Of a stretch of DNA of 64,000 nucleotides, positions 34,368 through 43,500 are shown in pieces (the first letter of the stretch is position 1; the number at the start of each line of letters is the position of its first letter). The stretch spans positions 1 to 64,000 of the forward strand of contig JBEPTZ010000007.1 of the NCBI GenBank assembly GCA_041691815.1, written 5' to 3'. The notes under the pieces are model-generated. The model did no database searches, was not told the origin of the DNA, and saw only the letters and a list, made by a program, of their open reading frames with translations. Made by a program: the position numbers and the translations under genes. The DNA comes from 70-18 sp041691815 (GTDB lineage: Bacteria > Pseudomonadota > Alphaproteobacteria > Acetobacterales > Acetobacteraceae).

Positions 34368-35324
34368 CTACGCCGCGCGGCCGTAATACAGCGTCACCGT
34401 GTGGGTCGCCTCAGCGAAGAACAGCCAGCGCTCGGCGAACAGACCGAGCAGCGCCAGCACTGCCGCCGCCACCGCCAGCAGCACCCCCGCCGCGCTGCCG
34501 ACCGCGAGGCCGACCGTCAACGCCACCAGTAGCAGCGCCGCCGGCACAATGAAGCCGATCACCAGCGCGATCTGGCGCAGCCTGGTGGCGTGCTTGCGGC
34601 CGATGCGGAAGCCCATCTCCTTCAACAGGTAGTTATCCTCGGTGTGCGGCGATTCCAGCATCCGAACCTTGCCCAGCCCGCCAAGCCCGGTGGCGCTCTC
34701 GATGGTGCTGGTGGCCGGCGCGCGGTCAATGAAGCGCCAGTAGCGCAGCTTGGCGAACAGCCCGGACATCGCCAGCAGCATCGCCAGCAGGCCGGGGGTT
34801 TCCGCCGGCCCGCCAAACAATGCGGCCAGCGCGGTGAGGCAGGCGGCACCGCTGAACGCCGCGAACAGCAAGTAGTTGCGCGTCACCAGCGGCGAAGACC
34901 ATTGCCGAATCGGTTTCAGCGAGGCGTAGATCATGCCGGTGCAATAGACCGTCACCACCGCCATCACCGCGGTGGCGATGCCGAACGCCGCCGTGGTGCC
35001 GGCGGTGGGACCGCCTGTCGCCCAGGCAACGGCGAACAGCAGCGCCGGCACATAGGCGACCACCGAAGCCACGCCCTCGCGCGACAACCAGGAGGTGCGC
35101 CACTGCGAGAACGCCCGCCACGCCCGCTCCGGCCGGCCAAGATGCAGCATCGACGACAGCAGGCCGGCAGTGATCAGCGCCAGCGCGATGGCAATGCTCA
35201 CCAACCCGAAGGCGACGCTCTGCGGCAACAGCCCGGCCGGGCCGAGCAGGCCGAGCAGCGCCAGCATGCCGTAGCCGGCGCCCGAGGCGGTGGTGAAGAA
35301 AATGACGGAGAAGGCGGGGTTCAT
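34368..35324 (-). CDS. soeC: Sulfite dehydrogenase membrane anchor subunit
   Basis: A 318-residue integral membrane subunit of the DmsC/NrfD-like anchor class with about eight hydrophobic helices, expected to pass electrons to quinone. It begins MNPAFSVIFFTTASGAGYGM and contains LLSSMLHLGRPERAWRAFSQ, as in DmsC/SoeC proteins. The order soeA-soeB-soeC matches known Soe loci. A paired palindrome lies between soeB and soeC. A DMSO-reductase anchor (DmsC) is the alternative name. Confidence 0.83.
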   Translation of the reverse strand: MNPAFSVIFFTTASGAGYGMLALLGLLGPAGLLPQSVAFGLVSIAIALALITAGLLSSMLHLGRPERAWRAFSQWRTSWLSREGVASVVAYVPALLFAVAWATGGPTAGTTAAFGIATAVMAVVTVYCTGMIYASLKPIRQWSSPLVTRNYLLFAAFSGAACLTALAALFGGPAETPGLLAMLLAMSGLFAKLRYWRFIDRAPATSTIESATGLGGLGKVRMLESPHTEDNYLLKEMGFRIGRKHATRLRQIALVIGFIVPAALLLVALTVGLAVGSAAGVLLAVAAAVLALLGLFAERWLFFAEATHTVTLYYGRAA

Positions 35325-35355
35325 CGCGGCGATCCTGCAGGCGGGGAAGGAAGCA

Positions 35356-35477
35356 CTTCTTTTTGTGAACAAAAAGAAGCAAAAAAACTTTTTATCCATC
35401 GGAGTGTACGGAGTTTCCGCACCTCCGCTGTTGCAAGGCGAATAAAAATTTTTTGGTTCTTTTTTATAAAAAAGAAC
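35356..35477. terminator. Paired-palindrome terminator element, copy 3 (inside soe operon)
   Basis: The palindromes are 35356-35379 and 35456-35477. In the second, the centre is TATA where copies 1 and 2 have TGCA, which keeps the palindrome. It lies between soeB and soeC, which run in the same direction, so it may lower soeC expression or serve as a processing site. Confidence 0.65.
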
Positions 35478-35485
35478 ATTCTTGT

Positions 35486-36229
35486 TTAGCGCGACAACGC
35501 CCGATCCACCCACGACAGCAGCCGCCCGGCAACCCCGCCGGTCGCTTCGGTGGGGCGCGGCAACGGCGGCGGCGACAGCGTGGCGCGGGGGCGGGGTGGA
35601 AGGTATTTGTTCACCGGGCCGTAGCCCATCTCGGGCATCAGGTCGAAGCCACCGCGCTCGGCCACCAGGCGCGACACGTCGCTGTTGGGGTCGCCGAGGT
35701 CGCCGAAGTGGCGTGCGCTGGCCGGGCAGGTGGAGACGCAGGCCGGGGTGCGCTCGTGCTCGGGCAGGTTCTGGTTGTAGATGCGGTCGATGCACATGGT
35801 GCATTTCTTCATCACCCCGACATCCTCGTCGTACTCCCGCGCGCCATACGGGCAGGCCCAGGAGCACAGCTTGCAACCGATGCAGGAGTCGGCGTTGACC
35901 AGCACGATGCCGTCCTCGGCGCGCTTGTAGCTGGCGCCGGTGGGACAGACGGTGACGCAGGCCGGCGTTTCGCAGTGCAGGCAGGAGCGCGGGAAGTTCA
36001 CCGTGCGCGCCTCGGTGCCGGTGCCGGCCTCGTAGCTGTGAATGCGGTTGAACCAGACGCCGTTCGGCTTGCCGCCGTATGGGTCGAGGTCGGTCAGCGG
36101 TGCGGAGTGGCCGGAGGTGTTCCACTCCTTGCAGTTCACCGCGCAGGCATGGCAGCCGACGCAGGTGTCGAGATCGATCACCAGGCCGAGTTTGGTGGCA
36201 CCCGGAACAGGTTGCGGCAGGCTGGTCAT
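35486..36229 (-). CDS. soeB: Sulfite dehydrogenase iron-sulfur subunit
   Basis: A 247-residue electron-transfer subunit with four 4Fe-4S sites: CVGCHACAVNCKEW, CLHCETPACVTVCPTG, CIGCKLCSWACPYG, and KKCTMCIDR paired with CVSTCPAS. It carries electrons from SoeA to the membrane subunit SoeC. No export signal is present, consistent with a cytoplasm-facing complex. Its start overlaps the soeA stop by four bases. DmsB is a close relative. Confidence 0.9.
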   Translation of the reverse strand: MTSLPQPVPGATKLGLVIDLDTCVGCHACAVNCKEWNTSGHSAPLTDLDPYGGKPNGVWFNRIHSYEAGTGTEARTVNFPRSCLHCETPACVTVCPTGASYKRAEDGIVLVNADSCIGCKLCSWACPYGAREYDEDVGVMKKCTMCIDRIYNQNLPEHERTPACVSTCPASARHFGDLGDPNSDVSRLVAERGGFDLMPEMGYGPVNKYLPPRPRATLSPPPLPRPTEATGGVAGRLLSWVDRALSR

Positions 36230-39123
36230 GTGCTGGCACTCTTGCTGGCGTTGTAGCGCAGGATGTCCGGCGCGGGCTTCATGCCCTTCGGCTGGTGCAG
36301 TAGCGCCGGGCGGGGGACGGTTTCGGCCGCCTCGCCCGGGGCTGCCTTCTCGATGCGGACGCGGGCGTCGTACCAGGCCGCCTGGCCGGTCAGCGGGTCG
36401 GCATTCAACCGCTGGCCGCTCTCGTCCGGCGGCAGGAACACCGACATCACGTGGTTGAGCAGGAAGGCCTCGCGCGATTCGGCGGCGTCCTCGCCCAGCG
36501 CCCAGGCCCCTGCCCGCTTGCCAATGGCGTTCCAGGTCCAGACCGTGCCAGGGTTCACCCCGTCCATCAGCCGCACCTGCACCTTCACCCGGCCGTTGCG
36601 ACTGATCACCCAGGCCCAGTCCTCATCCACCAGCCCCAACCCGGTAGCGGTGGCGTGGTGCACGAACAGCACGTTATGGCCGTGGATCTGCCGCAGCCAG
36701 GCGTTCTGCGAGTGCCAGGAATGGTACATCGCTGCCGGCCGCTGGGTGACCGCGTGCAGCGGATAGGCGGCGGCATCGGCCATCGCCTCCTCCAGCGGGG
36801 GATACCAGATCGGCAGCGGGTCGAAATAGCGCTCGGTGCGGGCGCGCAGCCGGTCGGGCGGCTGCACCTTGCCGTGGCCCTGGGCGGCGAGCCGGAATTT
36901 GGCCAGCGGCTCGCTGTACAGTTGCATGACGATCTGCTCCGGCGCGCCGATCATGCCGAGCCTGGTCGCGGTCTCCAGATAGGCCTTGTTGGCGTGCTTG
37001 AAGTAGCCTTCCTCGGGCGCCAGTTCGTGGCTCCAGAAGCAGTCATTGGCGATATAGGCGTCAAGCTGGCCGGGATTGGGCGCGCCGACGCCGTTGCCGG
37101 TGCCATCGCCACGGAAGCCGCCGAGCGGGCCGGTGCCGGGCTTGCGCTCATGCTTCCAGATATACTCCTTGTAGTCGGCGTAGATGCGGCTGCCGTCGGC
37201 GGCGACGAAGCCGGGCAGCTTCAGCCTGGTGCCGAGTTCGATCAGCACGTCCTGGAACGGCCGCACGTCACGGTCCGGCTTGAGGATCGGCTGGCGGATG
37301 GCGTCGGCCGGACCGTGCGGGCTGCCGATCGGGCGGTCGAGCAGCGAGATGCAGTCCCACCGCTCCAGATAGGTGGTGTCGGGCAGCACCAGGTCGGCAT
37401 GGGCCACGGTCTCGGAATAGAACGCGTCGGAATAGATGATGTGCGGGATCTTGTATTCGCCGGTGGCCGGGTCCTTTTCGGTCAGCATCCGGCTGACCCC
37501 GATCGGGTCCATCGACGAGTTCCAGGCCATGTTGGCCATGTACATGAACACCACGTCCACCGGATACGGGTCGCCGGCATGGGCGTTGGGCAGCAGCATG
37601 TGCATCAGGCCGTGCAGGCCGAGCGGCGCCTCCCAGGAGAACGCCTTGTCGAGCCGCAGCGGCGTGTTGTTCTCGTCCACCAGCAGGTCTTCCGGGCCGC
37701 GCGGAAAGCCCAGCGCCATGCCGGCCAGCGGGCGGCCGGCCTCCCAACTCTTGCCACCGGGCGGCGGACCCGGTGGGATCGGCTTCGGATACGGCGCCTT
37801 GTAGCGCCACGAGCCGGGGGTATCGATGGCGCCGAGCAGCATCTGCAGCATGTGCAGCGCCCGGCAGGTATGGAAGCCGTTGCTGTGGGCGGAGATGCCG
37901 CGCATCGCATGGATCGCCACCGGCCGGCCGACCATCGTTTCGTGCCGGCGGCCGGAGGTGTCGGTCCAGGGCTGATTGAGCACCAGTGGCTGGTTGAACG
38001 CCACATCGGCAATCTCGGCGGCGATGCGGCGGATGGTCGCGGCCGGCACGCCGCAGCGCTCGGCCACCGATTCGGGGGCGTATTCCGGCTGCAGGTAGCG
38101 CCCGGCGAGCAGTTCGAACACCGGCACCGCGACGCTGCCATCGGGCAGGCTCACCTCGCCGACCAGCGCCTGGCGGGTGCCGGCCGTGCTGGCCTCCACC
38201 GGCGCCTTGGCGTCCAGGTCCCAGGCCAGCACCTTGTTGTCCGCATCGCGCGCGAACAGGCCGTCATCCGGGCCGCCGGGGTTGCGGATCACCAGATGGG
38301 TGGCGTTGGTGTAGCGGGTGAGGAACTCCAGATCGATCCGCTCGGCCTCCAGCAGCACATGCACCAGCGACAGGATGAACAGCCCGTCGGTGCCCGGCCG
38401 GATGCCCAGCCACTCATCGGCGACCGCGGCATAGCCGGTGCGGACCGGATTGATGGCGACATATTTGGCGCCGCGCGCCTTCAGCTTGGCCAGCCCGGCC
38501 TTGATCGGGTTGGAGTCGTGGTCCTCGGCGACGCCGAACATCAGGAAATACTTGGTATGCTCCCAGTCCGGCTCGCCGAATTCCCAGAAGCTGCCGCCCA
38601 CCGAATACAGCCCGCCGGCCGCCATGTTGACTGAGCAGAACCCGCCATGGGCGGCGAAATTCAGCGTGCCATAGGCCGAGGCCCACCAGCCGGTGAAGCT
38701 CTGGCTCTGGTCGCGGCCGGTGAAGAACGCCAGCTTGCGCGGATCGGTGTCGCGTACCTTGCCGAGCCAGCCGGTGGCCAGCGAGAGTGCCTCCTCCCAC
38801 TCGATCTCCTTGAAATCGCCGCTGCCACGCTCGCCCACCCGCAGCAGCGGCTTGGTCAGCCGCGCCGGCGAGTAGTGGTTCATGATCCCGGCCGAACCCT
38901 TGGCACACAGCACGCCCTTGTTGACCGGGTGGTTGCGGTTGCCCTCGATATAGCGGATCCGCCCGTCCTTCAGATGCACCCGGATGCCGCAGCGGCAGGC
39001 GCACATATAACAGGTGGTGGTGGCCACCCGGTCGGCGGTCTCCGGCGAGAAGTCGATCTGCTCCTGGCCGGGGGCCGAGGTGCCGATACGGGCGGGGCGG
39101 GCGCTTTGCGAGGTCTCGGACAT
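36226..39123 (-). CDS. soeA: Molybdopterin catalytic subunit, sulfite dehydrogenase (quinone) type
   Basis: A 965-residue molybdopterin-guanine-dinucleotide oxidoreductase. The 4Fe-4S motif is C38-x2-C41-x3-C45 with C73 (CYMCACRCG; VLCAKG). A cysteine in HGGFCSVNMAAGG (about C163) is the candidate molybdenum ligand. No Tat signal precedes it, unlike Dms-type enzymes, which supports the cytoplasmic SoeA class that oxidises sulfite to sulfate. Length and gene order soeA-soeB-soeC also agree. Other sulfur or arsenic substrates cannot be excluded. The start could be either of two adjacent ATGs (39126/39123). Confidence 0.83.
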   Translation of the reverse strand: MSETSQSARPARIGTSAPGQEQIDFSPETADRVATTTCYMCACRCGIRVHLKDGRIRYIEGNRNHPVNKGVLCAKGSAGIMNHYSPARLTKPLLRVGERGSGDFKEIEWEEALSLATGWLGKVRDTDPRKLAFFTGRDQSQSFTGWWASAYGTLNFAAHGGFCSVNMAAGGLYSVGGSFWEFGEPDWEHTKYFLMFGVAEDHDSNPIKAGLAKLKARGAKYVAINPVRTGYAAVADEWLGIRPGTDGLFILSLVHVLLEAERIDLEFLTRYTNATHLVIRNPGGPDDGLFARDADNKVLAWDLDAKAPVEASTAGTRQALVGEVSLPDGSVAVPVFELLAGRYLQPEYAPESVAERCGVPAATIRRIAAEIADVAFNQPLVLNQPWTDTSGRRHETMVGRPVAIHAMRGISAHSNGFHTCRALHMLQMLLGAIDTPGSWRYKAPYPKPIPPGPPPGGKSWEAGRPLAGMALGFPRGPEDLLVDENNTPLRLDKAFSWEAPLGLHGLMHMLLPNAHAGDPYPVDVVFMYMANMAWNSSMDPIGVSRMLTEKDPATGEYKIPHIIYSDAFYSETVAHADLVLPDTTYLERWDCISLLDRPIGSPHGPADAIRQPILKPDRDVRPFQDVLIELGTRLKLPGFVAADGSRIYADYKEYIWKHERKPGTGPLGGFRGDGTGNGVGAPNPGQLDAYIANDCFWSHELAPEEGYFKHANKAYLETATRLGMIGAPEQIVMQLYSEPLAKFRLAAQGHGKVQPPDRLRARTERYFDPLPIWYPPLEEAMADAAAYPLHAVTQRPAAMYHSWHSQNAWLRQIHGHNVLFVHHATATGLGLVDEDWAWVISRNGRVKVQVRLMDGVNPGTVWTWNAIGKRAGAWALGEDAAESREAFLLNHVMSVFLPPDESGQRLNADPLTGQAAWYDARVRIEKAAPGEAAETVPRPALLHQPKGMKPAPDILRYNASKSAST

Positions 39124-39203
39124 CATGCGAGCCTGATGGCAAAGCGTGTCCAGCGTCAAGCGAGCCATTGCAATCGCGGGCATTGTTGCGCGAGAGTGCC
39201 GAA

Positions 39204-40319
39204 ATGACCGACAGCATCGCCGCGATCGAACTGCATCTGATCGAAAGTCCGATCCAGAGCGCCCGCAGCCACGGCTCGGGGCATATCAAAATGACGGTGC
39301 AGCGGGTGATCCTGCGCCTGCTCACCACCGGTGGGCTGGAGGGCTGGGGCGAGGCGGCACCCTGGGCGCCGTTCGGCAACGTCGCGGCCGGCACCATGGC
39401 GGTGCTGGCGCAGGTGCTGCGCCCGGCGCTGCTGGGGCGCGATCCGGCAGCCATCACCGCCCGCGCCGCCGATTGCGCCGCCGCCATCGCCGGCCATCCG
39501 GAGGCCAAGGTCGCGGTCGACATGGCGCTGTGGGACATCGCCGGCAAGCGCGCCGGGCTGCCGGTGCATGCGCTGCTGGGCGGCGCGGTGCGCGACAGCA
39601 TTCCGCTGTCCTTCTCCATCGCCAACCCGGATTTCGCCGCCGATCTGGAGCGCGCCCGCGCGTTATTCGCCGAGGGCCATCGCATCCTGAAGGTCAAGAC
39701 CGGCTACCTGCCGCATGCCGACGACCTGAAGCGGCTGGAGGCGCTGCGGGGCGCGCTGCCAGGGCTCGATCTGCGGGTCGACTACAACCAGGGCCTGGCG
39801 CCGATGGACGCCATCCGCACCCTGCGCGACATCGAGGCGTTCCACCCCACCTTCATCGAACAGCCGGTGCCGCGCGGCCAGGAGGCGGCGCTGGCGGCGA
39901 TCACCGCGGCGCTGGATACCCCGGTGCTGGCCGACGAGAGTGTCTATTCCCCCGAAGAGATGCTGCGCGCCGCCCGCGAGCAACTGGCCGACAGCGTCTC
40001 AATCAAGCTCATGAAATGCGGCGGCTACGGCCCGGCCCGCGCCATCGACGCGATCGCCGCCGCCGCCGGCATGCCCAGCTATGGCGGCACGCTGTGGGAG
40101 GGTGGCATCGCCGCGGCCGCCGGCGCGCATCTGCTGGCGAGCCTGCCGAACTGCACGCTGGGCTGCGAGTTCTACATGCCGAGCTACGCGCTGGTCGCCG
40201 ATATCTGCCCAGACCCGCTGCAAGCCGGCGGCGGCCAGATCCATCTGCCGGCCGGCGCCGGGCTGGGGGTCACGGTGGATGCGGCAGCGCTGGCCAGCCA
40301 GACCATCGCCACCGCGTGA
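39204..40319 (+). CDS. Mandelate racemase/muconate lactonizing enzyme family protein
   Basis: A 371-residue enolase-superfamily enzyme of the muconate-lactonizing subgroup. It shows the K-x-K base pair (ILKVKTGY, K163/K165), metal ligands D193 (RVDYNQG), E in FIEQPV and D in VLADES, and the opposing lysine in SIKLMKCGG. Possible reactions are cycloisomerisation, dipeptide or N-acyl-amino-acid epimerisation; the sequence alone does not decide. No catechol-pathway neighbours are present. It is divergent from soeA. Confidence 0.83.
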   Translation: MTDSIAAIELHLIESPIQSARSHGSGHIKMTVQRVILRLLTTGGLEGWGEAAPWAPFGNVAAGTMAVLAQVLRPALLGRDPAAITARAADCAAAIAGHPEAKVAVDMALWDIAGKRAGLPVHALLGGAVRDSIPLSFSIANPDFAADLERARALFAEGHRILKVKTGYLPHADDLKRLEALRGALPGLDLRVDYNQGLAPMDAIRTLRDIEAFHPTFIEQPVPRGQEAALAAITAALDTPVLADESVYSPEEMLRAAREQLADSVSIKLMKCGGYGPARAIDAIAAAAGMPSYGGTLWEGGIAAAAGAHLLASLPNCTLGCEFYMPSYALVADICPDPLQAGGGQIHLPAGAGLGVTVDAAALASQTIATA

Positions 40320-40496
40320 CGTCGCCCTGCCATGGTTTGCCTGCCAACGCGCAAGGCGTTATGCTCCAACGACAATAGCGCCGCTTCGCTGCGATGCGCA
40401 CAGAAGCGGGACCGAACACGCGCCCCATGCCGTGACCATCGCCCGGCGCATCACTGAAGCCATCCACTGGACGTCGCTTGGCGCAGGCGATTCGTC

Positions 40497-40502
40497 TATA
40501 AT
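40497..40502 (+). promoter_or_regulatory. Candidate -10 element for the Nfn-like fusion gene
   Basis: A perfect TATAAT lies 45 bases before the start codon. The -35 position 17 bases upstream (TCGCTT) is poor, so an activator or another sigma factor may be needed. A TTGACA follows at 40505-40510 without a matching -10. Confidence 0.3.
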
Positions 40503-40546
40503 CGTTGACACAAGCCGCCTGATCGCACTCACCAGGACTCTCTGCG

Positions 40547-43500
40547 ATGAACGCACTCGCCCCCACCCAGACCGCCCTCGGCTTCGGCACCAGCCTGGAG
40601 CAACTGGCGACGCGTGACGGGCTGGTCGTGCTCGATCGCAGCTTCCTGGCCCGGCTGGAGGCCGAGGAACCGGAACTGCACACCGCCCTGCTGACCGCCC
40701 GCGCCACACCGGACAGCCTGGACGCCAAGGCGGAGAGCGAACTGGTGGTGCTGCTCGGCCCGACGCTGGACGATTTCATCGCCGAATTGTTCGGCCTTGG
40801 CAGCGAGATGGCCGCGATCGCCGCCGAAACCGCCGCACTGGACCCGGTGCACGCCTGCAAGCGGCTGTTCGTGCAGCGCCAGGCGGTGAAAAAATACCCC
40901 GACCCCAGCGGCTTCGACGGCCCCGCCCTGCGCGCCGCGCTGGAAGCGCGGATCGCAGCACCGCTCACCGACCTGGCGTTCGCCACCGCGGTTGCCGGCT
41001 GGGAGCAGGACCCCGAGGCGCTCGACTTGGCGCTGCGCTACGCCGCCTGGGCGACGCTGACCGAGGACGGCCGGCACGCCCATGACGGCACCATCCTGTT
41101 CCACGTGCCGCAACGCACCGACCCGGCCAACCTGGTGCCGGTGGAAACCATCGACCGCGACGGCGTCACCATGCTGCGGCTGCCGGAGCACGCCCCACCC
41201 GGCTATCACCACCGCCAGCGCGACGGCTTCGCGCTGACCGATCCCGGCATGAGCGTGGCGCAGGCGCTCGACCACATGAACTACTGCATCCTTTGCCACG
41301 TCCAGGGCAAGGACAGTTGCTCGAAGGGCCTGAAGGACCGCAAGACCGGCGGGTTCCAGAAATCCTCGTTCGGCGTCACCCTGGCCGGCTGCCCGCTGGA
41401 CGAAAAGATCAGCGAGATGCACGCGCTGCGCGGGAAGGGCCATCTGCTCGCCGCCTTCGCCACCATCGCCATCGACAACCCGATGATGGCGGCCACCGGC
41501 CACCGTATCTGCAACGACTGCATGAAGGCCTGCATCTACCAGAAGCAGCAGCCGGTCGACATCCCGCAGACCGAAACCTCGATCCTGCGCGAGGTGCTCG
41601 ACCTGCCGTGGGGCTTCGAAATCTACACGCTGCTGACCCGCTGGAACCCGCTCAACATCCACCGCCCGCTGCCGCTGCCGGACAGCGGCCGCAAGGTGCT
41701 TGTGGTCGGCCTCGGCCCGGCCGGCTTCACGCTGGCGCATCACCTGATGAACGACGGCCACACCGTCGTCGCGGTCGACGGCCTGAAGATCGAGCCGCTC
41801 GGCTTCGACCCCAACCGCCCGATCCGCGATGCCGACGCGCTGTTCGAAAGCCTCGACAACCGCGTGCTGGCCGGTTTCGGCGGTGTGGCCGAATACGGCA
41901 TCACCGTGCGCTGGAACAAGAACTACCTGAAGCTGGTGCGCCTGCTGCTGGAGCGCCGGCCGCAATTCGCGCTGTTCGGCGGCATCCGCTTCGGCGGCGG
42001 CGTCGATGGCGGCGCCACGCTCGGCATCGACGACGCCTTCGCCATGGGGTTCGACCATGTCGCGGTATGCATGGGCGCCGGCCGGCCGACGATCATCGAC
42101 ATGCCGGGCGGCCTGTCGCGCGGCGTGCGCCAGGCCAGCGACTTCCTGATGGCGCTGCAACTCACCGGCGCCGCCAAGATGAGCAGCATCGCCAACCTGC
42201 AACTGCGGCTGCCGGTGGTGGTGATCGGCGGCGGCCTGACGGCGGTCGACACCGCCACCGAAAGCCTCGCCTATTACGTCCGCCAGGTGGAGAAATTCGC
42301 GCTGCGCTTCCGTATCCTGGCCGAGGAGCGCGGGGCCGCCGCGGTCTCGGCCAACTGGTCGGAGGAGGAGGCGGAGATCGCCGCCGAGTTCTTCGCCCAT
42401 GCCAAGGCGATCGCCGAGGAGCGCGCCCAGGCCGCCACCGAGGGCCGCGAACCCCGCCTCACCCAACTGCTCGACTCCTGGGGCGGCGCCACCCTGGCCT
42501 ATCGCCGCCGCCTGCTCGACGCGCCGAGCTACACGCTGAACCACGAGGAAGTGGCCAAGGCGATGGAGGAAGGCGTCCGCTTCGCCGAGGGCCTGACGCC
42601 GGAGGAGGTGATCGTCGACCGCTTCGGCCATGCCGCCGGCCTGCGGGTGAAGCGCGCCGACGGCAGCGAGGCGGTGCTGCCGGCCCGCGCCGTGCTGGTC
42701 GCCGCCGGCACCCAGCCGAACACCGTGCTGGCCCGCGAGGACCGCCGCGTCGAACTCGATGGCCGCTACTTCCAGGCGATCGAAGCCGATGGCACCCCGG
42801 TCACCCCCGAGCGTGGCCTGTGCAAGCCGGACAGCGCCGAGGTGCTGATGCACCGCACCGCCGAGGGCCGCTTCCTCAGCTTCTTCGGCGACCTGCACCC
42901 GAGTTTCTACGGCAACGTGGTGAAGGCCATGGGCGGCGCCAAGCGCGGCTTCCCGGTGGTCTCCCGCGTGCTGGCCGAGCTGCCGCCCAGCACGCTGTCC
43001 GGTGCCGAACTGATCGCCACCTGCCGCCGCGACCTCGCCCCCCGCGTGCACGCCGTGCACCGGCTGACACCAACCATCGTCGAAGTGGTGGTGCACGCCC
43101 CCGCCGCCGCCCGCGCCTTCCAGCCCGGCCAGTTCTACCGGCTGCAGAACTACGAGATGCACGCCGCCCGCGCCAGCGAACCCGGCATCGGCAGCACGCT
43201 GCTGGCGATGGAGGGCCTGGCGATGACCGGCGCCTCGACCGACAAGGCGGCCGGCCTGATCAGCGTCATCGTGCTGGAGATGGGCGGCAGTTCCGACCTC
43301 TGCGCCACGCTCACCCCGGGCGAGCCGGTCATCCTGATGGGCCCCACCGGCACCCCCACCGAGATTCATGCCAACACCACCGTGGCGCTGGTCGGCGGCG
43401 GGCTGGGCAACGCGGTGCTGTTCAGCATCGGCGCCGCCACCCGCGCCGCCGGCTCCAAGGTGATCTACTTTGCCGGCTACAAGGCGCTGCGTGACCGTTA

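Noticed and set aside
34368..36239. A 623-codon frame joining soeC with an upstream stretch through the palindromic element
   Set aside because: The upstream half is a shifted reading of soeB, whose true frame has intact ferredoxin cysteines; the join is only absence of a stop in the gap.
40529..43369. A 946-codon open frame antisense to the Nfn-like fusion gene
   Set aside because: Repetitive H/Q/A/G-rich translation without motifs; the sense frame has many conserved cofactor motifs.
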